Source: UBA9926 sp038131595 | GTDB taxonomy: Bacteria; Pseudomonadota; Gammaproteobacteria; Pseudomonadales; Azotimanducaceae | Assembly: GCA_038131595.1 (NCBI GenBank) | Contig: JAYPPR010000008.1 | Span: 1,922,001-1,986,000 of the forward strand | DNA length: 64,000 nucleotides | Direction of reading: 5' to 3' | Shown: positions 42,545-52,294 of the stretch, in pieces | Numbering within the stretch: the first letter of the stretch is position 1 | Layout: each line of letters opens with the position of its first letter | Position numbers and translations under genes: made by a program | Notes under the pieces: model-generated | What the model saw: only the letters and a program-made list of their open reading frames with translations | What the model was told of the DNA's origin: nothing | Database searches by the model: none

Positions 42545-42649
42545 TCTGGCACCATCACCATCTTTACCTCCTGGGTGGTTACCTTGCCGGCAGGCGCTAT
42601 TTTGGCGATCGTTTTTTTCTATGTGTTGAAGGCGATATTTACCGTTTAA
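42545..42649 (+). pseudogene. Remnant of a PiT-type inorganic phosphate transporter C-terminus
   Basis: A 35-codon open segment from after TAA 42542-42544 to TAA 42647-42649 reads TIFTSWVVTLPAGAILAIVF..., a hydrophobic helix that matches the final TM and tail of PiT phosphate permeases (T-x-W-x-V-T-x-P). There is no start codon and no upstream PiT sequence, so it looks like the 3' end left after deletion or recombination. Confidence 0.5.
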
Positions 42650-42656
42650 GGTTACG

Positions 42657-44747
42657 TTAAGCGATAGCCACCTCAACCGGTATGCCAGTCATGAACGACT
42701 GGTTGCTAAACGGATCGTAGCTCCCTGGACCACCGGGTAGTAGCACATTGGCATTCACGCCAGGATGCTTTGAGGCAATGCTCAGACTGCCGCGCTGTCC
42801 CCATCCGTGCGTCATCGCTACAACGCCAGGGCGCAATTGATCATCGAAGGCCACTTCCACCTCCAGCTCTCCATATTCATTATGAATTCGGACGCGATCT
42901 CCGTCTTGGATTTGCCGTGATTCGGCATCATGGGGATGAATGAATAGCGGATTGCTTTGTTGGGAAGGGCGCTTTAAGGACGCTACGTTATGAAACCAGC
43001 TGTTGAGCATATAGTTGGTTCGACGGCTGATCATCTTGAGTTGGGAGGGTGGCTCATTTGCGAGTGCTTCAAACAGCACGGCCATCCGTGCCCGTGAGTC
43101 CGCCATTGTGTCTGGGAAACAGTCCACTAACTGATCGTCGGTCTGGATAGTGCGTTCGAAGAATTCCCCAGTCGGACGACGGGGCAAAACGCGCACTGGC
43201 ATCACGTCCTCTTCGAGGTCCTGGAGATCAATGTCCGATCGCCTCAGCATATGCCGCATTCTGGCGAGTGGATCTTCTGTAATCTCTTGAAAGGGTTCCC
43301 CAGCGAGCGCACGCTCAAGCATGCCCATGATCTGCCATTCCGGTCTGCGCTCATCTCTTGGCGAGACGATAGGAGCCGTGTACTGAACAAACGGGTCGTG
43401 TTGCAGACCAAGCCCGGCAAGGTTGATGTCTGATCGCTCGAACATATCGGTGGCCGGCAAAATGTAATCTGCGACTTCGCTCGTGGCGTTGGGGTAGATA
43501 TCGACTAAGACGACGAAATCAAGCGCTTTGAAGGCCGATTGAAGCCTCGCGCTCTGGCCGACGGAAATCAAAGGATTGCCGGATATGACCACCATGGCTC
43601 GGATCGGATCTGGGTCATCCAAGATCATATCGGCCATGAGATTGCCGGGCAGGTTGCCTCTGATCTCGCGAACCAGTCCCTGGGCCGTTTCCTCATACCG
43701 GGGTGCTTCGCCTCTGGTTGCGCCCGCTTTCGCGGCCGGGTAAAAGCCCTCGCCATATCGATTCCCGCCAGGGCGGTCGAGGTTGCCAGAGACCAGACTT
43801 AACATCTGGAGCAGCCAGTAGGCTGCCGCACCCTGTTGCCCCATATTCACCCCGGTGGACATGTAGATTGACGCGCTTGGGGCGGCTGCGAAGTCGCGGG
43901 CGAGCTGCTTAATGGCCTCTGAAGACACGCCGACGACCGAAGCGACCCGCTCAGCGCTAAACCCTCTGGTAAATGCTTTGAGTTCCTCGACCCCTCGCCC
44001 ATGCTGGTTGATCACCGTTTGGTCAACGAGTTCCTCGGTGAATAAGGTGTCAATCATCGCTGCGAGCAGATAGCTATCGGTGTCTGGCTTCACCGCGAGG
44101 TGCTCACCCAAGCCGCGGATACTCTCTGTTTCTCGAGGATCGACGAAGACCAGTCTGCCACCGCGTTGAGTAACGGATCGAAGCGCGCCCATCGGATCTG
44201 CAATTGAAATGAAGCTCATGTGCGAGATGCGGGGGTTGGCGCCCAGGATCAATAGAAAATCGGTGGCATTGATATCAGGAATAGGGTGGATGGTGCTCGA
44301 GCCATAGACCGCTTCAGATGCTGCAAATTTATTGGTGCAGTCTTGCGTACCGGAACCAAAGCGGCGGCGACATCCCAGTGCGCCAATGAAACTGCCGATG
44401 GCTGGACCGGCGGTTGAGTTAAACGCGAGAGGATTGCCAGTGTAAGACCCGATTGCCTGATCGCCATGCTTTGCTTTGATGGCGTTGAGACGCTCTGCGA
44501 TTTCTGTGCAAGCGGTCTCCCAAGAGACCTGCACTAATCCCTCCGGTGTTCTTTTAAGCGGATGACTCAATCGGTCTGGATCTTTGTGAATATCAAGCAT
44601 GGCTAGGCCTTTGTGACAGGCAAAGCCTTTGGTGACGGGGTGGGATTTGTCGGGTTTGAGCGACGTGATTTCACCCTCTTCAACAGAGGCAATGAGCCCG
44701 CAACTTGGCTCACATACTCGGCAGAACGTCTTGATCGTCTCAGTCAT
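42657..44747 (-). CDS. Molybdopterin oxidoreductase (DMSO reductase family)
   Basis: A 696-residue protein. An N-terminal [4Fe-4S] site has Cys9, Cys12, Cys16 and Cys44 (FCRVCEPSCGL; GFACHKGLA). Then Mo-bis-MGD binding domains and the C-terminal dinucleotide-binding domain (NPLFIHPHDAESRQIQDGDRVRIHNEYGELEV). The region GTQDCTNKFAASEAVYGS would hold the Mo ligand area, but the ligand is not certain. No Tat signal, so cytoplasmic; relatives are annotated as formate dehydrogenase, nitrate reductase or thiosulfate/polysulfide reductases. No accompanying subunits are beside it. Confidence 0.85.
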   Translation of the reverse strand: MTETIKTFCRVCEPSCGLIASVEEGEITSLKPDKSHPVTKGFACHKGLAMLDIHKDPDRLSHPLKRTPEGLVQVSWETACTEIAERLNAIKAKHGDQAIGSYTGNPLAFNSTAGPAIGSFIGALGCRRRFGSGTQDCTNKFAASEAVYGSSTIHPIPDINATDFLLILGANPRISHMSFISIADPMGALRSVTQRGGRLVFVDPRETESIRGLGEHLAVKPDTDSYLLAAMIDTLFTEELVDQTVINQHGRGVEELKAFTRGFSAERVASVVGVSSEAIKQLARDFAAAPSASIYMSTGVNMGQQGAAAYWLLQMLSLVSGNLDRPGGNRYGEGFYPAAKAGATRGEAPRYEETAQGLVREIRGNLPGNLMADMILDDPDPIRAMVVISGNPLISVGQSARLQSAFKALDFVVLVDIYPNATSEVADYILPATDMFERSDINLAGLGLQHDPFVQYTAPIVSPRDERRPEWQIMGMLERALAGEPFQEITEDPLARMRHMLRRSDIDLQDLEEDVMPVRVLPRRPTGEFFERTIQTDDQLVDCFPDTMADSRARMAVLFEALANEPPSQLKMISRRTNYMLNSWFHNVASLKRPSQQSNPLFIHPHDAESRQIQDGDRVRIHNEYGELEVEVAFDDQLRPGVVAMTHGWGQRGSLSIASKHPGVNANVLLPGGPGSYDPFSNQSFMTGIPVEVAIA

Positions 44748-44821
44748 GATAGTCCTCGGTCCGTCGCTTGGCTTAGGGCAGTAAAGCCTTTAGCATCGTG
44801 GAATTCAAGCAGGATCGAGAG

Positions 44822-45523
44822 ATGAGCCAACCTCAACACGTCATTGTCACTGGAGCTGCCGGCGCCTTAGGGCGAGCGGTGGTCGAACATTTTTTGATTC
44901 AAGGTGCACACGTGCATGCACTGGATATCTCAGACGAACTACTCGTTGCTGCGCTGGCGGGCGCTGACCCAGGCCGTGTGCAAGGTTATGCGGTTGATTT
45001 AACGAGCCGGTCGGATTGCGTGCGGTGTGTCGGGTCGATCAGAGAGAATGCTGAGCGTATCGACGTACTGTGTAATGTTGCCGGCGGTTTCATGATGGGT
45101 GAAGGGGTCGCCGAAACATCAGACGAGACATGGGATTTCCTTTTTAATCTGAATACCAAGAGCGTGATGCACATGGCCGCAGCCGTAGTGCCGCTGATGC
45201 GGGAGTCAGGGGCTGGAAAGATCATCAATGTAGGGGCGCTTGCCGCCGGCCAAGGGCTTGGCCAAATGGGTGCGTATATTGCGTCGAAGTCGGCCACAAT
45301 TCGTCTCACTGAAAGCCTCGCAGCTGAATTAAAGCCGGTTGGAATCAACGTGAACGGCGTATTACCCGATGTGATCGACACGCCGAGAAATCGAGCGGAT
45401 ATGCCCGATGCAGATTATTCGAGCTGGGTCGCGCCGTCTGATCTTGCCGCGGTCATTGGTTTTCTTGCTTCTGATGCTGCCGCGGCGGTACATGGCGCGA
45501 TGATCCCGGTAACGGGTCGGTGA
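44822..45523 (+). CDS. Short-chain dehydrogenase/reductase
   Basis: 233 residues from ATG 44822; the frame extends 8 codons upstream, but GAGAGATG fits this start. Cofactor motif VTGAAGALGRAV, NVAGG at the central strand, and the catalytic region with Tyr-x-x-x-Lys (GAYIASKSA) after the Ser region; the C-terminal ends PVTGR. Family role: NAD(P)-dependent oxidoreduction of an alcohol/ketone. It is followed 30 bp later by a NUDIX gene. Confidence 0.85.
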   Translation: MSQPQHVIVTGAAGALGRAVVEHFLIQGAHVHALDISDELLVAALAGADPGRVQGYAVDLTSRSDCVRCVGSIRENAERIDVLCNVAGGFMMGEGVAETSDETWDFLFNLNTKSVMHMAAAVVPLMRESGAGKIINVGALAAGQGLGQMGAYIASKSATIRLTESLAAELKPVGINVNGVLPDVIDTPRNRADMPDADYSSWVAPSDLAAVIGFLASDAAAAVHGAMIPVTGR

Positions 45524-45553
45524 TGAGTAGAGTGCTCTATCGGGGAGTATCAC

Positions 45554-46114
45554 GTGATTGAGAAGTGGAAACGGCTTGGGCAGAAGGTGCTGCTTGATTT
45601 GCGGATCATGAAAGTGCTCGAAATTGAGGCGAGCTCGGCAAGAGGGGTTGCTCCCCATCCTTTTTATGTCTTTGACACCGTCGATTGGATCAATGTCTTG
45701 CCCATCACGGCGGATGGTCAAGTGGTATTCGTTCGTCAATATCGACATGGAAGCGATGAGATCTCACTTGAGATCCCGGGTGGGATGGTTGATCCAGGCG
45801 AGGAGCCTGCGGTGGCTGCGGCCCGCGAGTGTTTGGAGGAAAGTGGCTTTCGGGCAGAAGGGCTGGTGTCGCTCGGCGCACTACGACCAAATCCTGCCGT
45901 CTTTTCGAATTATCTGCACACGTTTGTTGCGCACAATGTCACCGAGGTCGGTGAAATACAGAACACAGCGACCGAAGAGACCGAACTCGTCCTATTTGAT
46001 CTCGAGGCGCTGCCCGAGTTGATGCTGGACGGTACGATCGATCATGCGCTCGTCGTGGCAACCATTTGGCGGTATTTTTATGCCCGTGAAAATGGCTTGC
46101 TATCCGCCGGTTGA
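45554..46114 (+). CDS. NUDIX hydrolase, ADP-ribose pyrophosphatase-like
   Basis: 186 residues. The segment EIPGGMVDPGEEPAVAAARECLEESGF is a full Nudix box (G-x5-E-x7-REx-LEExGF), and FVRQYRHGSDEISLEIPGG is the typical ADP-ribose pyrophosphatase lead. Start GTG 45554 follows GGGGAG. Likely cuts ADP-ribose or related nucleoside diphosphate derivative; shares a transcript with the SDR gene. Confidence 0.85.
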   Translation: MIEKWKRLGQKVLLDLRIMKVLEIEASSARGVAPHPFYVFDTVDWINVLPITADGQVVFVRQYRHGSDEISLEIPGGMVDPGEEPAVAAARECLEESGFRAEGLVSLGALRPNPAVFSNYLHTFVAHNVTEVGEIQNTATEETELVLFDLEALPELMLDGTIDHALVVATIWRYFYARENGLLSAG

Positions 46115-46379
46115 ACTAGTTTGCTTCACAAAATTCTCTTTCTTCCTTTCGGATCGCTCGCTGGTTTGGGATTGAATAGACTCGGGCTTCATACCTTGCA
46201 AGGCAAGTGGTCATCCCAACCCAACCGGTAAAAGGCCTGGTCTGACATCTGCTCAGAGAATATGCATAACGGGCCCTGTTCGCCCGAGAGAGCGATGGCG
46301 AGAACGATCGAGATTGATGATCGGATGCGAAGATAAAATGCTGTGATGAAGCGGCTATGACGACTGTGAGACGCCCTTT

Positions 46380-47171
46380 TTAAACCTGCTCTGCAGCCGC
46401 GCGTTGCTCGAGGCGGTTGCTTCGAATCATGGCTTGGATTTCCTGCACGTAGGCCTCGCCTCTCACCGAGTAGGCCTTCAATCCCTCTGCCAACTGAGAA
46501 CCCAGTGACGGTGTATTGAGGCCGCGCAAGGACATACGAATGGCTCGTAAGTCTGCGTAAGCTGAGTTGGTATTGATGTTGTGGATGTAGGCAGTCACGC
46601 TGTCATAGATTGAGGCATATCGCTTGACCTCATGGGTTGCGCCTTGGTCGCGCTGCTTTGGCTTGAGGCCACAGCCTTCGACATAGCACCAGACGCCGAA
46701 AAAGTTGTTCCCATCGAGTGCGAAGCGCGACGTTCCCCAGCCAGATTCATTCGCTGCTTGAGCGAGCACCAATGATACAGGGAGGGTATCAACCCGTTGC
46801 AACAGTTTGTCCCACGTGATGTCCATCGCGTTCATGGCGGATGGCGAGGCTACCTTGTAATGGGCTGAAAGCGCTTTGATTCTGGCAACGACACTCGCGT
46901 CGAGGGCTTGTCCCTCTGATAACTGGGTTCTGTGCTTTAACAGAAAGGCTCTGGCTTTAAGAATTTCAGCGTTAGCGTGCCTAATTTTAGGTGCGAGGAA
47001 GTCAAAGAATTGTTCTTTTTTCTCTCTGACATTCTCGATCTCAGAGAAGACAGGAGCAGCTGGCCACTCCACACTCGATTGGAAAAAGTGCGTGGCTACG
47101 AGATCCCCTTCGCCAGATGCGAAGCCGCTGGACGGAATTAAACAGATCATCAATAAGGCAATGCGTCGCAT
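46380..47171 (-). CDS. Bax-like exported glucosaminidase-domain protein
   Basis: 263 residues from ATG 47171; GTG 47180 is also in frame. Signal peptide MRRIALLMICLIPSSGFA. The C-terminal ~150 residues are a mannosyl-glycoprotein endo-beta-N-acetylglucosaminidase-like domain: LPVSLVLAQAANESGWGTSRFALDGNNFFGVWCY is the active-site region with Glu (NESGWG). Same family as E. coli Bax and FlgJ C-terminal domains, which cleave peptidoglycan. Periplasmic. Predicted paired Cys in YVEGCGLKP may form a disulfide. Confidence 0.88.
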   Translation of the reverse strand: MRRIALLMICLIPSSGFASGEGDLVATHFFQSSVEWPAAPVFSEIENVREKKEQFFDFLAPKIRHANAEILKARAFLLKHRTQLSEGQALDASVVARIKALSAHYKVASPSAMNAMDITWDKLLQRVDTLPVSLVLAQAANESGWGTSRFALDGNNFFGVWCYVEGCGLKPKQRDQGATHEVKRYASIYDSVTAYIHNINTNSAYADLRAIRMSLRGLNTPSLGSQLAEGLKAYSVRGEAYVQEIQAMIRSNRLEQRAAAEQV

Positions 47172-47363
47172 GATTGCCACCGGTTGACCACAATGAACGC
47201 GCCATATTATTCATTTTTTCTCCACTATCAACCATTTTTTTCACTTTTGTTCAGCGTCGATTCAGGATTGAAAAAAGCGCGTTTTTATCAATTTCAACCG
47301 CGAGGCCTGCTTGGTGTCCGCAGTAAGTAGATGAAAAATAAACTATTTCTGATTTTATGAGCC

Positions 47364-47768
47364 GTGTTAGGCTACGAAGTAAGATCGTGTGCATTGAGGC
47401 GGCCATTGTCGACTGAGCCAATTGAAGAGAAAACTGAACAGAAGGCCGAACAAAAGACTGAGCACCAGAATAGGCAGCAGGTACTTGTGCTTTATCTGGC
47501 GAGCTCGGCGTTGGATAGCCCAGTGAAAGGCTGGAGTTATTACGATGGTTGGTCGGATGATCCCGTGAGTATTGGACACGAGTCTGAACCACCTTACCGC
47601 ACTGGTCTTGAAGCGCTACGAGATGGCTGGAGGCTGATTCAGGCGAGCCCTTTGATCGATCACGGAGAAGGATCGGAGTTTCGAACGGGTTACTTGAAGT
47701 ACGAATTCTTCTTTGAGCGTTGGCTAGCGCAACCCGAGAGCCCAATCGACAGTGGGGCGCCTAGATAA
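47364..47768 (+). CDS. Conserved small protein of unknown function, 134 aa
   Basis: The protein-like part starts near QVLVLYLASSALDSPVKGWSYYDGW and runs to GYLKYEFFFERWL; the region before (KTEQKAEQKTEHQNRQQ) is low-complexity, so the real start may be GTG 47364 or a later TTG. I recall similar short uncharacterised gammaproteobacterial proteins with an ALRDGWRLIQ-like helix, but cannot name the family. It ends 13 bp before the phytanoyl-CoA dioxygenase start. Confidence 0.6.
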   Translation: MLGYEVRSCALRRPLSTEPIEEKTEQKAEQKTEHQNRQQVLVLYLASSALDSPVKGWSYYDGWSDDPVSIGHESEPPYRTGLEALRDGWRLIQASPLIDHGEGSEFRTGYLKYEFFFERWLAQPESPIDSGAPR

Positions 47769-47781
47769 ATCGAGGATCGGA

Positions 47782-48711
47782 ATGAAATTAACCTCTCTGC
47801 AAATGGCAACCTTCGTTGCCAAGGGATATCTACGCTTTGATGGGGTTGTTCCCGAGGATTTAAATCAACGATTGCTAGAACGGTTCAGCGCGATTGATCC
47901 CAGTCAAAGTCGCCACTTGGGCGATTATTACCGCAAGGCCATGGCTGAGCGGGTGCTTCCTGTTTGCGATTCGGGTGTCCCGCTAGCGGACCTTTTTCAG
48001 CATTCGCCAGACTTTCAGGCACTGCTGGATATCCCTGCTATTTCAGGGGCGATTCAGAGCCTGCTGGGTGAGGGGCCAATATTTGATCATCACTTCTTGC
48101 ACGTCACGATTCCTCCAAGCGAGCGACGTCGAATGGGCATGCCAGATACGGCGCAACACTATCATCAAGATTCGACCATCGATCCTGCGATGGCATTCGA
48201 TATTCAGCTGTTTTACTTTCCGCAGGAGGTGACCGAGCCCATGGGTGGGACCCGATTTCTGCCTGGCTCACATCTTAGGGTGGTGAGCGAGGCGGCGATT
48301 TCGCGCTATCAGAATATTGTGGGTCAACAGCACGTGGTTTGCCCTGCTGGAACGGTGCTCATATTTCACAAAGGGCTTTGGCACGGGGGAGGCTTGAATC
48401 GGAGTGACCAAACTCGCTTTCTTTATAAGATCAGGCTCGCGCCAGGAGGATCACAAGTCAGGCAGTGGAACGCCGATGATTTGACGCCGGCTGACGCGAA
48501 GCAGCGTGCAACCTTTTGGCAGGACAATGCAGCAGCCTCAGCGATTCAAGAGACGTTAATGAGGCCTGAGCCTTGGTTTGAGTTCGATACGGGGCGGTTG
48601 GAATTGATTAACCGCGTCAGGCTGTGGCGTTACCTGTTAGGGGACGCGAGCGCTGACGTCGATTACTGGTTGACCCGATTAGAACGGCCCCAAATAAGTG
48701 AGGTTGGATAG
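47782..48711 (+). CDS. Phytanoyl-CoA dioxygenase (PhyH) family protein
   Basis: 309 residues from ATG 47782 with GAGGATCGG upstream. Fe(II)/2-oxoglutarate-dependent fold: HYHQDSTIDPA gives the HxD metal pair, MGGTRFLPGSH the PhyH signature, and LIFHKGLWHGGGLNRSDQTRFLYKI the distal His and substrate Arg. Acts on acyl-CoA, or on natural products in the wider family; true substrate unknown. Confidence 0.88.
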   Translation: MKLTSLQMATFVAKGYLRFDGVVPEDLNQRLLERFSAIDPSQSRHLGDYYRKAMAERVLPVCDSGVPLADLFQHSPDFQALLDIPAISGAIQSLLGEGPIFDHHFLHVTIPPSERRRMGMPDTAQHYHQDSTIDPAMAFDIQLFYFPQEVTEPMGGTRFLPGSHLRVVSEAAISRYQNIVGQQHVVCPAGTVLIFHKGLWHGGGLNRSDQTRFLYKIRLAPGGSQVRQWNADDLTPADAKQRATFWQDNAAASAIQETLMRPEPWFEFDTGRLELINRVRLWRYLLGDASADVDYWLTRLERPQISEVG

Positions 48712-48855
48712 TCACTTTTACTGACTTTCAATTTGACTCGGTACGCTAATTCGTGACTTTGAGTCGTTCCTTTGATTCGTTATTGGGGTCAGCCGAAGCG
48801 GCGTTGGATAAAAAGGCCCAGCGCTGTAAAGACCGAGCGCCGTAAAGGAAATACT

Positions 48856-48881
48856 CAGCGCCAGAGCATGCCATGGCGCTG
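48856..48881. terminator. Hairpin between convergent PhyH and alkylsulfatase genes
   Basis: CAGCGCCA 48856-48863 pairs perfectly with TGGCGCTG 48874-48881, loop GAGCATGCCA. Just upstream GCGCTGTAAAG and GCGCCGTAAAG form a direct repeat. The position suits a bidirectional terminator; no T-tract. Confidence 0.45.
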
Positions 48882-48897
48882 CGATCTGCTACTAACG

Positions 48898-50796
48898 TCA
48901 GGGCTCTACAACATTGAATCCACTAATGAACGTATCGAGATGAGCGAAGGTCTCGATGACTGCTTGTACCTCGCCCTCGACAGTGATTAATCCGTCGCGA
49001 ATGACATCTTCGATTCGGCGCTCACCCGACATGACCTCGATCAACAGGGTTCTTGAGAGGCTGACGATCGCATCGGCTGAGGAGGGCGCATCATCTGGCC
49101 GGTAGAACAGGGTTCGATTCGACACACCAATCACCCAAGGCTCGTCAACATCGGAAAAGCGTAAGCCAAGCAGGGTAGTAATGCCGCCCAAAGCCTCTGA
49201 TTGCATGCGAATAGACATGGCATCAAGCACTTGTTCAACCGTCATAGCGCTCAAGATACCCCTTGCCCGTACTGGCTGGCCTGCATTAGGCGGAGGCCCC
49301 AGTCTTAGTTCTTGGGCGGCGTTGAGGTAGGCATTTCGGAAGGTTGATGATTCAGCTTGATAGCCTAGTTGCTCCATCGTGTCTGCTTGCAGACAGCGCG
49401 CTGCGTCGTTATCTGGATTGGCAAAGATCAAGTGATTAAGCAATTCAACCGCCCATCGGTAGTCCCCCTCATCGAACGCCGCCTGTGCCCGATCGAACAG
49501 CGCCTCCTCGCCACCTGCTAGTTCAACGTATCGGGCACCTGCTTCTACCGGTGGCAGCTTGTGAAGATTGGCAGGATTGCCGTCGTACCAGCTGAGATAG
49601 CGCTGATAGACCGCTTTGGCGTTATGAACGAGATCGCCGTAGTAGCCTCGCGTGTGATCGTTGGCGAGAAACTCCTCAGGCAGCGACAGCTGCTCCGAGA
49701 TTTCGGTGGGGACCGCGCCATGGTTCGCAAGCCGCATGGCTTGGTCGTGCATCCATTTATAGAGGTCACGCTGATTCGTTAAAAATGCTGATACCTCTTC
49801 CTTACCCCATTGGGGCCAATTGTGGGAGGTAAATAAAATGTCGGTTTGTTCAGCGAAAAGGGCCATCGCCTCGTGAATGTACTTGGACCATTTCAATGCG
49901 TTCCGCACTAGCGCGCCCCGAATTGGGATCAGGTTGTGCATCGTGTGACTGCAGTTCTCAGCCATGCACAGCGCGCGAAACTGTGGGAAGTAGAAGTTCA
50001 TTTCTGCCGGTGCTTCGGTCTCTGGCGTGAGTTGAAAAACCACCTCGATGCCATCGATGGTCATGGTTTCGCCCGTTTTTGTGATGTCGTGCGTGGGCGC
50101 AATTAACCCGGGAGCGCCGAGGGGTAGTCCGTTGCCTAACCCGCAGTCGACGTGGCCTTTGGGGTCCGCCGGAAGCAATACGCCAAACTGAAATAAAGCC
50201 CGGCGTGCCATTGCCGGGCCGGCGATGACGTTCTCGCCAACCGTTTCTGCAAGAAAGTGCTCCGGCGCGATGATCTTGCATCGACCAGCATCGACATCTT
50301 CTTGTGACACAACCCCTAAAACGCCCCCGAAGTGATCGGTATGAGAGTGGGTGTAAATCACCGCATGAACCGGGCGCTCTCCCAGTTGCGCATTGGCAAG
50401 CGCGAGCGCATCCCTAGCCGTTTGCTCGGTCGTTAAAGGGTCGACAATGAGCCAACCCGTATCACCGCGAATGAACGTGATATTGGAGAGGTCGTATCCC
50501 CGAACCTGCCAAATGCCATCAGTGACCTCAAATAACCCGTGATGGTGATTGAGCTGGGCGTGGCGCCAGAGGCTCGGGTGGACGGTGGCGGGCGCAGGCT
50601 CATCGCCCGCCAAGAAATCATAGCGATTGACGTCAACCACGGCCCGTCCAGAAGGGTCAAGGATCACGCCGGTTGGATGGTGCGCAACGAACCCTCGAGA
50701 GGCTCGTTCAAAATCTCCCGAGTCTGTCGGGGTCGTCGCCGAGCGGTGCAAATCAACGGTGTGTTGGGTTGCGTCTTTTCTTTCTTTCGATGTCAT
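48898..50796 (-). CDS. Type III alkylsulfatase (SdsA1/YjcS-like, metallo-beta-lactamase fold)
   Basis: 632 residues. The metal site THSHTDHFGG (HxHxDH) lies in a metallo-beta-lactamase domain; EHFLAETVGENV and NCSHTMHNLIPIRGA follow as in SdsA1. A middle helical dimerisation region and a C-terminal SCP2-like lid domain complete the family layout (about 630-660 residues). Hydrolyses alkyl sulfates such as dodecyl sulfate. No signal peptide is seen at the N-terminus (MTSKERKDATQH), so cytoplasmic, unlike some secreted relatives. Confidence 0.92.
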   Translation of the reverse strand: MTSKERKDATQHTVDLHRSATTPTDSGDFERASRGFVAHHPTGVILDPSGRAVVDVNRYDFLAGDEPAPATVHPSLWRHAQLNHHHGLFEVTDGIWQVRGYDLSNITFIRGDTGWLIVDPLTTEQTARDALALANAQLGERPVHAVIYTHSHTDHFGGVLGVVSQEDVDAGRCKIIAPEHFLAETVGENVIAGPAMARRALFQFGVLLPADPKGHVDCGLGNGLPLGAPGLIAPTHDITKTGETMTIDGIEVVFQLTPETEAPAEMNFYFPQFRALCMAENCSHTMHNLIPIRGALVRNALKWSKYIHEAMALFAEQTDILFTSHNWPQWGKEEVSAFLTNQRDLYKWMHDQAMRLANHGAVPTEISEQLSLPEEFLANDHTRGYYGDLVHNAKAVYQRYLSWYDGNPANLHKLPPVEAGARYVELAGGEEALFDRAQAAFDEGDYRWAVELLNHLIFANPDNDAARCLQADTMEQLGYQAESSTFRNAYLNAAQELRLGPPPNAGQPVRARGILSAMTVEQVLDAMSIRMQSEALGGITTLLGLRFSDVDEPWVIGVSNRTLFYRPDDAPSSADAIVSLSRTLLIEVMSGERRIEDVIRDGLITVEGEVQAVIETFAHLDTFISGFNVVEP

Positions 50797-51064
50797 AGCT
50801 CCCCCTTGCTAGCAATGATTGTAAATCGGCTGATCGAGGAGCGAAACAACACATGGACTCATGAATGGGCCGCGCTCGGTCTTCGCCGGCGGGGACCGAG
50901 CAGGGGATGAAATGTAAGCGCGACCAAGCGTATGATGGGAAAGAGAGGTCGGTTGGCCAACGCTATGTGGTGGCTCACCCCATTAAGTGATTACCAAGCG
51001 GCTCTGCCGAAAGTGATACACGATCTTTAACAACACCATTCACAGGAAACCATAGGAGCCAAAC

Positions 51065-52294
51065 ATGGGCGAGGCTTGGATTATCGATGCAGCGAGGACA
51101 CCTCGCGCCATAGGAAAGCAAGGCAAGGGCGCCTTGTGGGAAATTCACCCGCAAAAGCTACTGTCGACAGTCTTATCAGCTTTGGTTGAAAGGAACGGCC
51201 TAGATACCAATGACATCGACGATGTGGTGATGAGCTGCAGCAGTCAGGTAAAAAAACAGGCGCAATGTATCGCCCGTATGGCTGCACTTGATGCGGGCTA
51301 TTCGACCCGTGCTTCAGGCGTTACGTTGGATCGATTTTGTGGTGGCGGGATTTCCGCGGTGAACATGGGCGCTGCCTCGATCATGAGTGGGATGGAAGAC
51401 CTGGTCGTAGCCGGTGGCGTGGAAATGATGTCCTATGTTGCGGCCGAGGGTATTCCAACGCCCCTCGATGCGCACAATGTGGATCTGCGCAATGCGCATC
51501 CACAGACCCAAGTGGGTATTGCTGCAGACATTATTGCGACCGAAGAAGGCTTCTCAAGAGAGGAACTGGATCGCTTTTCTGCCATGAGCCAGCAACGGGC
51601 GGGGGCGGCCATTGAGGCGGGTGCTTTCGATCGTAGCTTGATTCCTGTGCGCCACCCTGATGGCTCGGTAGCATTGGATAAAGAAGAATTCCCCAGACCA
51701 AAAACGACGGCCGAGCTTCTTTCGGGCCTCGAGCCTGTCTTTGATAAATACATGGATCTGCCTTTCTTTGATTCAGGACTGACTTTCAGAGATATGGTCG
51801 CCAAAAAGTGGCCTGACCTCGACATCAAGCACGTTCATCATGCGGGCAGCTCATCAGGGGTCGTTGATGGGGCTGGAGCCCTGGTGCTTGCTTCTCCCGA
51901 GTACGCCAAGGCGAATGGGCTCACGCCTCGCGCCAAAATAAAAGCCATGGCTAACATGGGCCACTCGCCGGAATACATTCTCAATGCTCCAGTGGATGCA
52001 GCAAAGAAGGTGCTTGATAAGGCATCGATGACACTGGCAGACATCGACCTCTTTGAGGTCAATGAGGCGTTTGCCGTTGTTCCAGTGAAATTCATGCGAG
52101 ACCTTGGCGTTGATCACGACAAGCTCAACGTGAATGGCGGGGCGATAGCGCTCGGTCATCCTATCGGCGCAACCGGCGCGATGCTGATTGGTACAGCGCT
52201 GGATGAGCTTGAACGACGTGGGCAATCGAATGCGCTGATTACGATGTGCGCCGCCGGTGGGATGGCCCCTGCGATCATTATCGAGCGAGTCTAG
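51065..52294 (+). CDS. Acetyl-CoA C-acyltransferase (thiolase)
   Basis: 409 residues with all thiolase motifs: nucleophile Cys92 in LDRFCGGGISAVN, NEAFAVVP, the His in NVNGGAIALGHPIGATG, and the second Cys in LITMCAAGGMAPA. Fits degradative or biosynthetic acetyl-/acyl-CoA thiolase (FadA/PhaA-like, about 400 aa). Preceded by AGGAGCC at 51055-51061. It is monocistronic by appearance. Confidence 0.92.
   Translation: MGEAWIIDAARTPRAIGKQGKGALWEIHPQKLLSTVLSALVERNGLDTNDIDDVVMSCSSQVKKQAQCIARMAALDAGYSTRASGVTLDRFCGGGISAVNMGAASIMSGMEDLVVAGGVEMMSYVAAEGIPTPLDAHNVDLRNAHPQTQVGIAADIIATEEGFSREELDRFSAMSQQRAGAAIEAGAFDRSLIPVRHPDGSVALDKEEFPRPKTTAELLSGLEPVFDKYMDLPFFDSGLTFRDMVAKKWPDLDIKHVHHAGSSSGVVDGAGALVLASPEYAKANGLTPRAKIKAMANMGHSPEYILNAPVDAAKKVLDKASMTLADIDLFEVNEAFAVVPVKFMRDLGVDHDKLNVNGGAIALGHPIGATGAMLIGTALDELERRGQSNALITMCAAGGMAPAIIIERV

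Noticed and set aside
46115..46379. Possible gene or RNA in the 265-bp spacer before the Bax-like gene
   Set aside because: No protein-like frame or stable hairpin was found.
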